Source: Sulfolobus sp. A20 (GTDB taxonomy: Archaea; Thermoproteota; Thermoprotei_A; Sulfolobales; Sulfolobaceae). From it: a stretch of DNA of 64,000 nt. Position numbers and translations under genes: made by a program. Positions 20,207 to 28,561 of the stretch are shown in pieces. The notes under the pieces were generated by a model. The model had not been told where the DNA came from, made no database searches, and saw only the letters and a list, made by a program, of their open reading frames with translations. Numbering within the stretch: position 1 is the first letter of the stretch; each line of letters begins with the position of its first letter. The DNA lies in contig NZ_CP017006.1 of assembly GCF_001719125.1 (NCBI RefSeq), positions 992,001-1,056,000 of the forward strand. The letters are read 5' to 3'.

Positions 20207-20936
20207 TTTCTTCCTCCAGTGAATTTATTAATTCCAAATAAGCATCCTCCAAGTTTTGAGTCTTGAATTCTTCCAATAATTGTTCTGGAGTAGAAATTTT
20301 CACTAAATTACCCTTATATAATATACCTACTCTATCAGCTAATTTTTGTGCCTCATCTAAATAATGTGTAGTTAATAGTATTGTTACTCCTGAACTCTTT
20401 ATTCTCTTAAGTAATTCCCAGAATTCTCTTCTTGCCTTAGGATCTAGTCCTACAGTTGGCTCATCTAAAAATAAAATTCCTTGATTACCGGCAAATGCAG
20501 AAGCTAATCCAACCCTTCTTCTATAACCTCCGGATAAGTTTCGCATTTTTTCGTTGCTCACCTCATCTAGTTTGAACATGGATATTAGTTCATTTACCTT
20601 ATTCTCTTTGCCGTTATAGAGTTTCACAAAATATTCTATATTTTCCCTTACAGTCAGATCCATAAAGCCTTGATAATCTTGCGGCATAACTCCTATATTT
20701 TCCCTTACTTTCTTGCAGTCCTCAGGAACTTTATAATCAAAGACCGATATATAGCCCTCAGAAGGTTTTAAGACGCAAGATAATACTTTTACAGTAGTAG
20801 TTTTTCCAGCTCCGTTTGGACCTAGTAAAGAGAATATCTCCCCCTTGTAAACGTTAAACGTAATTCCCTTCAGTACTTCCTTACCCTTAAAGCTCTTATG
20901 TAAGTCTCTAACTTGAATAACTATACCATTATTCAT
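20196..20936 (-). CDS. ABC transporter ATP-binding protein
   Basis: 246-residue ATPase of an ABC-2 exporter. Walker A GPNGAGKTT at 39-47, Q-loop QDYQG near 86, signature LSGGYRRR at 134-141 and Walker B ILFLDEPT at 154-161 are all intact. The following LTTHYLDEA segment has the switch His. The C-terminal LEDAYLELI piece matches the drug-export (DrrA/CcmA-like) subfamily. It is the first gene of a two-gene operon and lies 29 bases from the divergent AIR-synthase-like gene. Confidence 0.95.
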   Translation of the reverse strand: MNNGIVIQVRDLHKSFKGKEVLKGITFNVYKGEIFSLLGPNGAGKTTTVKVLSCVLKPSEGYISVFDYKVPEDCKKVRENIGVMPQDYQGFMDLTVRENIEYFVKLYNGKENKVNELISMFKLDEVSNEKMRNLSGGYRRRVGLASAFAGNQGILFLDEPTVGLDPKARREFWELLKRIKSSGVTILLTTHYLDEAQKLADRVGILYKGNLVKISTPEQLLEEFKTQNLEDAYLELINSLEEENGK

Positions 20937-20965
20937 ATATCCTAAAATAATTAATAATAGTTAAT

Positions 20966-21922
20966 GTGAGTTTCGGTAAAATTCCAGTAAACAAGTTTAT
21001 TAATAAATTACCCATAGGAGATTGTGAAATATGCCCTTCGATAGGCGAAGATGCTGGAGTTATAGAGCTAAATGAGAAGTATCTGATTATTCACTCAGAC
21101 CCTATAACAGAAACTAGAGAAGACGCTGGATTTCTGTCAGTAGCTGTTGCCTGCAATGATATAAATATGAAAGGAGTTAAGTGTAAATGGGTTATTAACA
21201 CTATACTTCTCTCTCATGTTACTCATCTGGAGAAAATAATAACTGGTATTTCAGAAGCGTGTAATATTATTGGTTGTAAGATATTAGGTGGGCATACTGA
21301 AGTTACTGATGGGATAAGCAAAGATATTGTAGTAACTACAGCATTGTCAACTAGTAACAGTTTTCTAAGCTACAACAGTGTAAAGGAGGGAATGAAAGTG
21401 ATATTAGTTGGTAATCCGGGAATAGAAGGTACGTGGATTTTAGCTAAAGACTACGAGGATTTATTAATCTTAAAAGGAGTTGATAAGAAAATTATTGAGA
21501 ATGCTAAAAAGTTTAGAAATGATATCATTATACAAGATAAAGCCTTGAAAGTAAAGGATTATGTAGCTGTGATGCACGATGCTACCGAAGGTGGAATCTT
21601 GCAAGCCTTATTGGAAATAGCTAAAGCTTCAAACCATAAAGTAGTAGTCGATTTAGGAAAAATTAAGCTAAGAGAGGAGACGAGAGTAATCTCTTCAGCT
21701 TTAAATATTGATCCATTAAAGTTAATATCTTCTGGCGCATTTATAGCTATTTCTGATAAGCCTGATCTGATCATAAATTCGGTGAGCGATGCTTATATAA
21801 TTGGTGAAGTGTTAAATGGTGATCCGATACTTCATGTAAAAGGAGTAGGAGAATTTAATGAAGATTTTGAAGAGGAGTTAGTTAAATTTGAAAGCCGTTA
21901 TAATGGCTGGAGGAAAGGGTAA
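20966..21922 (+). CDS. AIR synthase-related protein (HypE/ThiL/SelD superfamily)
   Basis: 318-residue ATP-binding protein of the PurM-like superfamily: the N-terminal GEDAGVIELNEKYLIIHSDPITE motif, VACNDINMKG, GCKILGGHTEV, and the C-terminal DATEGGILQALLEIA. The layout resembles HypE more than PurM. No hydrogenase maturation genes are in the window and a ThiN protein lies three genes down, so a ThiL-like or unknown phosphate-transfer role is possible. The GTG at 20966 starts essentially without leader. It overlaps the next gene by 35 bases. Confidence 0.8.
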   Translation: MSFGKIPVNKFINKLPIGDCEICPSIGEDAGVIELNEKYLIIHSDPITETREDAGFLSVAVACNDINMKGVKCKWVINTILLSHVTHLEKIITGISEACNIIGCKILGGHTEVTDGISKDIVVTTALSTSNSFLSYNSVKEGMKVILVGNPGIEGTWILAKDYEDLLILKGVDKKIIENAKKFRNDIIIQDKALKVKDYVAVMHDATEGGILQALLEIAKASNHKVVVDLGKIKLREETRVISSALNIDPLKLISSGAFIAISDKPDLIINSVSDAYIIGEVLNGDPILHVKGVGEFNEDFEEELVKFESRYNGWRKG

Positions 21923-22385
21923 GAGGATTTCTATCTATAAGCCTTTTCTTAATGTTTGTGGCAAGCCTTTAGTATCGTGGGTTTATGATGCAGCAAGTAG
22001 TATTACCAGTGAAGTTTATTTAGCAATTAGTAATCGCCATCCGCTGTTTCCTATTTTTGAGCATTCTGTCTTTAAAATATTAAATACCTATGATAATGAT
22101 TACGTTGAGGATTTGATGTTAATTATCAACAAGTTAGGATTTCCACTTTTAGTATTACCTATTGATGTGGCATTCCTCACTACTGATGTTTTGCGTTACT
22201 TAATAAACTCTTGCCACGCTGATATATGCTCGCTGATATATGAGGACGATTTTTTAGGCATATCTTATTGGAGGGGAAACGATTTCAACAACTATATGAA
22301 TGTTCACTTTAAAGGAAAAAAGATATATAATGTCAATACATGGGATAAGTATATTAAGGCTAATCATGAGTGTAATAAGCAGTGA
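21888..22385 (+). CDS. NTP transferase (CobY/MobA-like)
   Basis: 165-residue nucleotidyltransferase with the signature AVIMAGGKGKRISIYKPFLNVCGKPLVSW at the N-terminus and LPIDVAFLTTDV as metal-binding segment. Size and sequence resemble archaeal GTP:adenosylcobinamide-phosphate guanylyltransferase CobY; a MobA-like role is the alternative. The acid residue expected in the LPxD loop is present. Overlaps both neighbours, so it is part of a tight four-gene operon. Confidence 0.75.
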   Translation: MKAVIMAGGKGKRISIYKPFLNVCGKPLVSWVYDAASSITSEVYLAISNRHPLFPIFEHSVFKILNTYDNDYVEDLMLIINKLGFPLLVLPIDVAFLTTDVLRYLINSCHADICSLIYEDDFLGISYWRGNDFNNYMNVHFKGKKIYNVNTWDKYIKANHECNKQ

Positions 22386-23110
22386 AGAGGATAATAGTTC
22401 TTTCTCCATTTAGGGGTTTTTTTAGAACTATAGTATACTTCTTACTAGGTTTAATTATGGCGTTAGTCTCAGCAGGATATTTTTCTCAATTGCTAAGTAC
22501 TATAGGTATAAATAGAGACGTTGCAATACTAGTTGCATTACTAATATCCTTTGTTAGTTTATTCACGAGCCCCTTAAACTTAATATTGAAGGAGGTGAAG
22601 AGAGAAGCTGAAGTTATAGAACAAGATGTTATATTCTTCTTTGGTTATCCTATATTTATACCTAGGATAACTAAGATAAGTGCTAATACGTTAATAGCGG
22701 TAAATTTTGGTGGTGCATTAATTCCCGCTACAGTTTCTATTTTTTTAGTCTATGAACTGAGGGCTTATTTATATCTTTTATTAATAAATGTGATTCTAGT
22801 CGCTCTTTTATCAAAGTTATTTTCAAGAGTAATAAGAGGAGTAGGTGTAGTAATGCATCCGCTAATTCCTAGCTTATTTTCTGTCATATTTAGTTATATT
22901 CTATTTTATAAGTTACACATACTTATTCCGCTTTCCGCCTACGTGGGAAGTGTTTTAGGGACACTTATAGGGGCTGATCTATTGAACCTTAAAAGGATAA
23001 TTGATGATGCTAGACCCCAGATAATTAGTATAGGAGGCATGGGAACTTTTGATGGAATTTTTGTGTCTGGGATTATAGCCATATTCATAAGCGAGCTGTT
23101 ATTATTGTAA
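22382..23110 (+). CDS. DUF1614 family membrane protein
   Basis: 242-residue protein with about 7 hydrophobic segments. The motifs VNFGGALIPATVSIFL, ARPQIISIGGMGTFDGIFVSGIIA and LGTLIGADLLNL are characteristic of the DUF1614 family, whose function is unknown but which looks transporter-like. It overlaps the CobY-like gene by 4 bases and precedes the ThiN-type gene, so a link to a cofactor or vitamin is plausible. Confidence 0.8.
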   Translation: MKRIIVLSPFRGFFRTIVYFLLGLIMALVSAGYFSQLLSTIGINRDVAILVALLISFVSLFTSPLNLILKEVKREAEVIEQDVIFFFGYPIFIPRITKISANTLIAVNFGGALIPATVSIFLVYELRAYLYLLLINVILVALLSKLFSRVIRGVGVVMHPLIPSLFSVIFSYILFYKLHILIPLSAYVGSVLGTLIGADLLNLKRIIDDARPQIISIGGMGTFDGIFVSGIIAIFISELLLL

Positions 23111-23144
23111 GACTTTTTACTTAATGTTTTATTTGAAATTTGAT

Positions 23145-23708
23145 ATGAGCGAGATTTCTGAGAGGGAATTTATCTTGAAGAGATTAAAAGAAGCTGTAGA
23201 TAAATTTGTGTTTAATGAAAAAACATATCTGCTAATCCCAGAAGTTAGAACCAATATAGGCTATGCCTTATCTAACGCTAAGACAATTAATGATGTTGCC
23301 GCTATACCTGGTAGGTTAACCGTAGCTTTTAATAGAGTTATCTATTGCATGCTTCCCGCATTCGGGGCATCAGATCACATTGCAAGAGTTATCTTGTCGA
23401 CTATGAAATATGATAAAAATATGAGAAGTGCTATAAATTTGAAATATTATGATACTATAAGAAATAATCTCGATAAATCTAATTTATTTATTTTTGATAG
23501 GTCAACTGAGCCACATGAGGTTAAGAATAAGGAAGGAGGAAGTATGCAATTTATGATTAGTAAAGCTTTTGAGGCACTAGGTAAAGTTCCAAATTATATA
23601 ATAGATTTAGGGGATTATGGTAAAGAACCCTCAGTTTTTGTAATAGATAAAGATCCTATAGAGGTTGTTGATAAATCGCTGAAATTGCTAGATTATATTA
23701 ATGCATAA
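23145..23708 (+). CDS. ThiN-type thiamine-phosphate synthase family protein
   Basis: 187 residues from ATG 23145. It carries the ThiN pattern: IPEVRTNIGYALSNAKTINDVAAIPGR, GASDHIARVILSTMKYD, DRSTEPHEVKNKEGGSM and DLGDYGKEPSVFVIDKDPIEVV. ThiN joins the pyrimidine and thiazole halves of thiamine in archaea. I prefer 23145 over the ATG at 23124 because a CTTTTTAC box near 23112-23119 gives correct leaderless spacing. Usually ThiN is fused to ThiD; here ThiD is separate (56727-57929) with a different tail. Confidence 0.85.
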   Translation: MSEISEREFILKRLKEAVDKFVFNEKTYLLIPEVRTNIGYALSNAKTINDVAAIPGRLTVAFNRVIYCMLPAFGASDHIARVILSTMKYDKNMRSAINLKYYDTIRNNLDKSNLFIFDRSTEPHEVKNKEGGSMQFMISKAFEALGKVPNYIIDLGDYGKEPSVFVIDKDPIEVVDKSLKLLDYINA

Positions 23709-23828
23709 ATTTGATGGCGTAAAATATTTAATTTTCAACAATTCCAATATTTTCTTGTTCATTATGCAACGAATATTATGCTTGTCGAATAGTTATTGTC
23801 TACTTCCCAAGCCTCAAAGTATAACATG

Positions 23829-24302
23829 TTAAGTAAGTATTTTCTTAAGTTCCTCCCTGCATTCACTAAGTTTATCTAGAATTTTTTGCGAATTTGATTC
23901 ATTTATTTTAGTTTTATTTTCATACAAGAAGAACGCTGTTTTTAGTAACTCCTCTAATATTGGTCTAATTAAATTAGGCTTACCGCCAAATAGTAGCTCT
24001 GATTTATTCTTAACCAACTCTTCAAAATGTTTCTTGCCACTGTCTGTAATTTTGTACATTTTTTTTCCATCTCTAATTTCTACTTGTATGTAACCTGAGT
24101 CTAATAAATTTTTTAATATTGGATAAATTGATCCAGTGCTAGGTCTATAATAGCCTTGGAACTTATTTTCTATAACCTTTATTATTTCGTACGCATGCAT
24201 AGGTTTTTCATTTAAACACTCCAAAACTAAGTACTTTAGAGCTCCTTTTCTTAACCTCTGAAAGTTTAACTTTGATATCACGATATAAATATAACGTATC
24301 AA
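23829..24302 (-). CDS. PadR family transcriptional regulator
   Basis: 157-residue PadR-type protein: RKGALKYLVLECLNEKPMHAYEIIKVIENKFQGYYRPSTGSIYPILKNLLDSGYIQV holds the winged helix with the YRPSTGSIYP core, followed by ITDSGKKHFEEL and a helical tail. It is the second PadR regulator in 6.5 kb. The start is unsure: ATG 24302, or GTG 24281, which would remove seven hydrophobic residues. Confidence 0.88.
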   Translation of the reverse strand: MIRYIYIVISKLNFQRLRKGALKYLVLECLNEKPMHAYEIIKVIENKFQGYYRPSTGSIYPILKNLLDSGYIQVEIRDGKKMYKITDSGKKHFEELVKNKSELLFGGKPNLIRPILEELLKTAFFLYENKTKINESNSQKILDKLSECREELKKILT

Positions 24303-24347
24303 AAAATTAATAATTATCTAGGAATTAGACGAGTGAACTATTCTTGC

Positions 24348-26033
24348 TTATGCTGTGATTGTCGTATTAAACGGATAGTATAAATTACTATTAATCATAA
24401 TGAGGAAAGGTGCGTTGTAATTTATGTTTAACGTTATTGGCCTGAAGCCTATAAAGTTTACATAGTAGTACACAACCCATGTATTGTAATAGAGATCCCA
24501 TATAGGGTTTGTAGTAAAATAGTCTACAAGTGGATATTCTAATTGTAAATAACCACTACTAGAAGGCAAAAATCCAGTTACAATTTGCGGATTAGTATAG
24601 TTGTTACCTACTCTCATAGCAAATCGGGATAAAGTATAGTATATATACGAGTCACTAGGATTAATTATGGTTGAATTAATTAAGTCTAATGACAAGCTTA
24701 TTTGAGAATTAGGACTAATGTATACGATTATAGAACTTACTACGTTTAAGCTAACGTTAAAATACCATACATATGAATAATTAAGCAGATTTGATACAAT
24801 ATTTCCACTAGTGTTATAGTCTAAATTTCCTCCACTTATCATCATAACTAGCTCAGTTGATCGTGTTTCGCTTATACTTGTAATATTTATATATTCTGTA
24901 GAATTTATTTCCGTAACTTGTAGATATGGAGCAAAATATGGATAGCCAGAGGAAATTATACTAGCCTTATAGGTCGAAAATAATTCACCATTAGCCAAAG
25001 AATAATTATTATACCCGGGCAAAGCAATATTAATCAGATTTGGTCCTACACCAGTTCCTAATTCTCCTAATTCAGCTGAGCCATATTCCATATTTGTAGC
25101 TACTATATTTCCTAAGTAGGTATAATTTATAAGCTGTATAAAATCGCCTTGGTTTCCGTAATATAACACTCCATTATGTCTTGTTAAGAAGTATATCATA
25201 TTATATGTTACATAACTTAATTCAATACAATAAGTTTCATACACTTTATAACCTGAGGAATATATTCCTACTTTCAAAGTAACGTTATATAACGGCACTG
25301 TGTAGTAATTTTTCTCATTAATATTAAATTCTAATGGTAAATAATATGAATATGGCACTGAGGTTCCTGCATAAACTTCTCCATTATAAGGTATCGCGAT
25401 GTCAAAATAGTTAAAGGTTGTCGTCTGGTTTATTTTCAATGGAACACGCACTACTCCTTGATTTTCGCTAGTCTCCACTATGGCATTCGTTATACCATAA
25501 GGAGTATATGATGATAAACTATTTGATATCAATGTCCATTGGGAAGGATTGATATCATTACCATAAATTGCAGGTTTCACTCCAGGGCTAAGTTTACCAT
25601 CTTGATTCACAATTGAAGAATATACATTGAATACTCTATAGTCTGCGATATTAGGGATAACTATTCTTTGATCGGAAATATTATACCATTGTCCATTGTT
25701 TAATACAATAATCACCCAAGGATATCCATTAAAGTTAATATAAGTTCCATCAGACGGGATAGGAAGGTTAGTACTCGTGATAGCACCGTTTGGATAAATG
25801 ATATATTTAATCGAAATGGGATATGCGGTAGAAGAGAGTATTTTAGGACCATTGATTGTAGGTAATACAGTAATTGGAGCATTTTGTAGTTCACTCATCA
25901 TTTGTGTATATTCTGCGTCATATATTTTAGTATTCAATGAAGTAAAATAAAGAATTAGAGCTAATGATAACGCAACTATCTGAATAACAACTATAGCTCC
26001 TAAAATTGACGAAATGCCTTTTTTCCTATTCAT
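24348..26033 (-). CDS. large secreted protein with pilin-like N-terminus
   Basis: 561-residue surface protein. The N-terminus MNRKKGISSILGAIVVIQIVALSLALILYF is a class III (type IV pilin/archaellin) signal: basic residues, then a cleavage site before ISSILG and a hydrophobic helix. The rest is rich in Tyr, Asn, Ser and Thr with many N-x-S/T sites, as in extracellular glycoproteins of Sulfolobales. No known domain is recognised. At this length it is more like a cell-surface anchored protein or adhesin than a standard pilin. No pilus assembly genes are adjacent. Confidence 0.75.
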   Translation of the reverse strand: MNRKKGISSILGAIVVIQIVALSLALILYFTSLNTKIYDAEYTQMMSELQNAPITVLPTINGPKILSSTAYPISIKYIIYPNGAITSTNLPIPSDGTYINFNGYPWVIIVLNNGQWYNISDQRIVIPNIADYRVFNVYSSIVNQDGKLSPGVKPAIYGNDINPSQWTLISNSLSSYTPYGITNAIVETSENQGVVRVPLKINQTTTFNYFDIAIPYNGEVYAGTSVPYSYYLPLEFNINEKNYYTVPLYNVTLKVGIYSSGYKVYETYCIELSYVTYNMIYFLTRHNGVLYYGNQGDFIQLINYTYLGNIVATNMEYGSAELGELGTGVGPNLINIALPGYNNYSLANGELFSTYKASIISSGYPYFAPYLQVTEINSTEYINITSISETRSTELVMMISGGNLDYNTSGNIVSNLLNYSYVWYFNVSLNVVSSIIVYISPNSQISLSLDLINSTIINPSDSYIYYTLSRFAMRVGNNYTNPQIVTGFLPSSSGYLQLEYPLVDYFTTNPIWDLYYNTWVVYYYVNFIGFRPITLNINYNAPFLIMINSNLYYPFNTTITA

Positions 26034-26100
26034 GCTAGTATAGTTGGTAAAAATATTGGGACAGACTACTCCGAAAATTGTGTCTCTAACTTATGTAAGA

Positions 26101-26592
26101 TCAATATAAGGGATTGTCCGTGCAAAGAGCGTTTCTTATTGATGTTATATAATCTAATAAATCTTTAAGTTGAAAGTAAGCCTTAACCACATTTCTCTTA
26201 TCTTTTCCGATTATCATAAAATGTTTATTTCCTAAACAATACATGAGTTGAGTAGAGAGGTAATTCCCGCATATTTTTGAGTAATGTTCCTTAATGTCTT
26301 TTATACTTATATCTTTAATTAGGATATCTTCTATGTATATGGATGTTTTCTGATTCTTGAAAAAAAGTCTAGATTCTTTTATTCTCCCTAGGGAGACTAA
26401 AATAGAGGATATTCTATAATCACCATTATAAGGGATAATAATGCTTTTATATAAAATAGTATTTTTTAATACTTTGAAATTTAATTCAAAACAATTGTCT
26501 AGGACTTGATTTCCAGTCTCTATAGTCTTAAGCTTCCAGTTTAGAGTTAAACCATCTAGACTGACGATCTCACAATTCCCACATAATTTCAT
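26101..26592 (-). CDS. hypothetical protein
   Basis: 163 residues, unrecognised. It has cysteine pairs at the N-terminus (CGNC) and two further central Cys (ICGN, YCLGN), which might bind a metal. It is otherwise a mix of strands and helices without signal or membrane segment. It sits alone between the secreted protein gene and segB. Confidence 0.6.
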   Translation of the reverse strand: MKLCGNCEIVSLDGLTLNWKLKTIETGNQVLDNCFELNFKVLKNTILYKSIIIPYNGDYRISSILVSLGRIKESRLFFKNQKTSIYIEDILIKDISIKDIKEHYSKICGNYLSTQLMYCLGNKHFMIIGKDKRNVVKAYFQLKDLLDYITSIRNALCTDNPLY

Positions 26593-26808
26593 TTTTCTAA
26601 TTTCAATTCCATTACAATAAAAAGTTTATCCCTCCAAATGTTCTTATTAAGTTACTTGTAAATCTAGTTATAATAAAAATTTTTACCTTCAATTATTAAT
26701 CCGTCCAATTTTTATACAGAAATCAACAAAATAGATTCTCTCTATTTTCAATAAATGTTTATGTGATAAGGAGTTACATCTTATTTTTAAAATTTATTTG
26801 TAATACAT

Positions 26809-26826
26809 CCTAGTATTATTACTAGG
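26809..26826. terminator. inverted repeat directly after segB
   Basis: CCTAGTA (26809-26815), a TTAT loop and TACTAGG (26820-26826) form a perfect 7-bp stem, ending 2 bases beyond the segB stop. It could act as a terminator hairpin or as a binding site. Confidence 0.45.
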
Positions 26827-26828
26827 TT

Positions 26829-27164
26829 TTACTGTTTATTTTCCGATGATAATTTTTCCGCAACTTCAAATAAATCTGGATACATTTCTTTTAACCCCTT
26901 TTCTAAAGCCTCTTTAGCTACTCTACTCATTTTAAAACCTGGAACCGTATGGTAAAGATATTGTAGCACGAGAAACGCGGGATAACTCCACACTCCTATT
27001 TTTGGATCTTTGTTAATGTATTTCATCATTTCTACTTTAATCTTATCTTTTTCATTAAAGTTTTCAACTTTATTTTCTGTAGATTCTTTGTTCTCACCTA
27101 AGATAGGTTGAGTCTCAACGTTATTGCTCTTTCTCTTTTTCAGAATAAAGTCTAACTCGCTCAT
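26829..27164 (-). CDS. segB: SegB chromosome segregation DNA-binding protein
   Basis: 111-residue partner of SegA. The N-terminal half is charged and probably disordered (KKRKSNNVETQ, EKDKIKVEM), a site for SegA interaction in the known system. The C-terminal half (MKYINKDPKIGVWSYPAFLVLQYLYHTVPGFKMSRVAKEALEKGLKEMYPDLF) fits the ribbon-helix-helix-type DNA-binding fold of SegB. The start overlaps the segA stop by 4 bases, as in the known segAB operon of Saccharolobus solfataricus. The assignment relies on the pairing as well as on sequence. Confidence 0.85.
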   Translation of the reverse strand: MSELDFILKKRKSNNVETQPILGENKESTENKVENFNEKDKIKVEMMKYINKDPKIGVWSYPAFLVLQYLYHTVPGFKMSRVAKEALEKGLKEMYPDLFEVAEKLSSENKQ

Positions 27165-27823
27165 TCCTCTAACACCTTAGATAGTTGTTGAAAATACGTT
27201 ACTAATTTTGGTCTCTTCACTCTAACCTCTTCATATCTCAAGGCTGGAACTCCGAGTCTAGAGGCTTCTATGAATAATCTGGACGGAGGGACGGCTATAT
27301 CAGTACATTTAATTGAAATTAAATTATCTACCTTTATAGGTTTCTTAGAGAAATTAGTAATTGAGTAAGCAGTTTTTTCTAGATTTTTCAGTCTAGAGTC
27401 TAAATTTTTCATCGCCTCTAAAGATAAGGGTTGCGGTGTGACTGGTGATACTATCTTATTAGCAGTGATCATTGCAGATATGGCTAGAGTTCCTAAATTA
27501 GGAGGTGTATCTATTACTAGATAATCGAACTGATCTCCTATTTTCTTTATTTTGTTACTTATCTCGTCTACATCTCCACTTAATTCCATCTTTAATAATC
27601 CAATGTTTGCCGGGAATACTTCAACGTTAAATATGTTTACGCTTTTAGATCCTAAATCTAGTTCCTTCATTTCCCTTTTCATGCCATAAGAGACTGTAGC
27701 TCCTCCCTCAGGATCTAGATCCAGTAATGCGGTTTTTTTAACTTTACTAAGATAATAAGCTAAATTGACGGAAGTAGTGGTTTTTCCTACTCCTCCTTTT
27801 TGGTTTATTATCGTGATAATCAT
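27161..27823 (-). CDS. segA: SegA ParA-type chromosome segregation ATPase
   Basis: 220-residue Walker-type ATPase that drives chromosome partition with SegB in Sulfolobales. The deviant Walker A KGGVGKTTT is at 9-17, Walker A' LLDLDPEGGA follows, and Walker B is YLVIDTPPN. A ParA-like DNA-binding Lys/Arg cluster lies at the end (YEEVRVKRPK). Full length for SegA. ATG 27823 is preceded at the right spacing by a TATA box, so the message is probably leaderless, and a GTCTAGAC palindrome abuts the start. Confidence 0.93.
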   Translation of the reverse strand: MIITIINQKGGVGKTTTSVNLAYYLSKVKKTALLDLDPEGGATVSYGMKREMKELDLGSKSVNIFNVEVFPANIGLLKMELSGDVDEISNKIKKIGDQFDYLVIDTPPNLGTLAISAMITANKIVSPVTPQPLSLEAMKNLDSRLKNLEKTAYSITNFSKKPIKVDNLISIKCTDIAVPPSRLFIEASRLGVPALRYEEVRVKRPKLVTYFQQLSKVLEE

Positions 27824-27831
27824 GTCTAGAC
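27824..27831. promoter_or_regulatory. candidate SegB operator GTCTAGAC at the segA start
   Basis: A perfect 8-base palindrome touches the segA start codon and lies between its TATA box (about 27847-27857, TTTAAA core) and the start. SegB is known to bind palindromic sites just upstream of segA; this site would block initiation. A second inverted repeat, GATGT-6 nt-ACATC, occurs about 30 bases further upstream. Confidence 0.5.
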
Positions 27832-27846
27832 TATTCAGTTAGTATG

Positions 27847-27857
27847 ATTTAAAAATG
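27847..27857 (-). promoter_or_regulatory. TATA box of segAB
   Basis: TTTTTAAATC on the minus strand lies about 28 bases ahead of ATG 27823, fitting a leaderless transcript. Confidence 0.5.
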
Positions 27858-27950
27858 AAAGTAGATGTAATACGACATCATATCTTAGCTTAGCCTCCTC
27901 TAAAACTATAATGATAATATTTATAGGTATGTTTTTTAAAAAGTATAAGC

Positions 27951-28442
27951 ATGTACATTGAACTCTTTAATGCCATAATTTATGCGGAGGAATTCAAAAA
28001 ATTGTTACTAAATCAAGATTTAGATGATCTGGAAACGGCTGCGGGTTATATTGCGTATCTTTATCCTAATATTCCGATAATAGGTAAGAATTTATGTGCT
28101 GGTTTCGTTAGAGCAGGTCTAAATGCTATTTTCAATGTGACTAATAATGGTGAGGTTATATTTCCTAAGTATAAACTATTCAAGATACCTCGGGGAGATG
28201 GTATTTGTGTAGGATGTAATAACTCACGTATAGTAATTAAGGTATCTGAAGAAGGATACGAACCCGATGATCTTCTAGAGTCTATGTCCCTTTACTCTAG
28301 AGTATTCATTAAGAGAGGATTTAAGCTGAAGAGTATGGAGAATATAAAGGAGAGACTAGATATTGAGTCTATTAGGAATAAAGCTAAAAAGGAAATACTA
28401 ACCTTAATGATCAGCGCCGGTGGTACTCTTCATCACCTCTGA
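27951..28442 (+). CDS. hypothetical protein divergent from segAB
   Basis: 163 residues, not recognised. It has four Cys, with CVGCNNSR forming a possible half metal site, and a mixed alpha/beta composition. An AATATTTATAG box 27-35 bases upstream of ATG 27951 indicates a leaderless message. It shares the divergent control region with segAB and is followed by a box C/D sRNA. Function unknown. Confidence 0.7.
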   Translation: MYIELFNAIIYAEEFKKLLLNQDLDDLETAAGYIAYLYPNIPIIGKNLCAGFVRAGLNAIFNVTNNGEVIFPKYKLFKIPRGDGICVGCNNSRIVIKVSEEGYEPDDLLESMSLYSRVFIKRGFKLKSMENIKERLDIESIRNKAKKEILTLMISAGGTLHHL

Positions 28443-28453
28443 AAAGAGCGCGC

Positions 28454-28516
28454 TCATCATGATGACTAAGCCCCAGTCTGAAAGATGATGTGAAAACTTA
28501 GCCGGCTCTGATTCTT
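28454..28516 (+). ncRNA. box C/D sRNA
   Basis: All four boxes occur in order: C box ATGATGA (28459-28465), a 12-nt guide, D' CTGA (28478-28481), C' GATGATGTGA (28484-28493), a guide of about 14 nt, and D CTGA (28508-28511). Spacing is standard for archaeal methylation guides. GAGCG/CGCTC before the C box may form part of the closing stem. Guide targets (complements of CTAAGCCCCAGT and of AAACTTAGCCGGCT) should lie in rRNA or tRNA; I could not check. Confidence 0.8.
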
Positions 28517-28561
28517 CACTCTCGTTAACTATTTTAAACTTAACTAAAATATTATGCTAAA

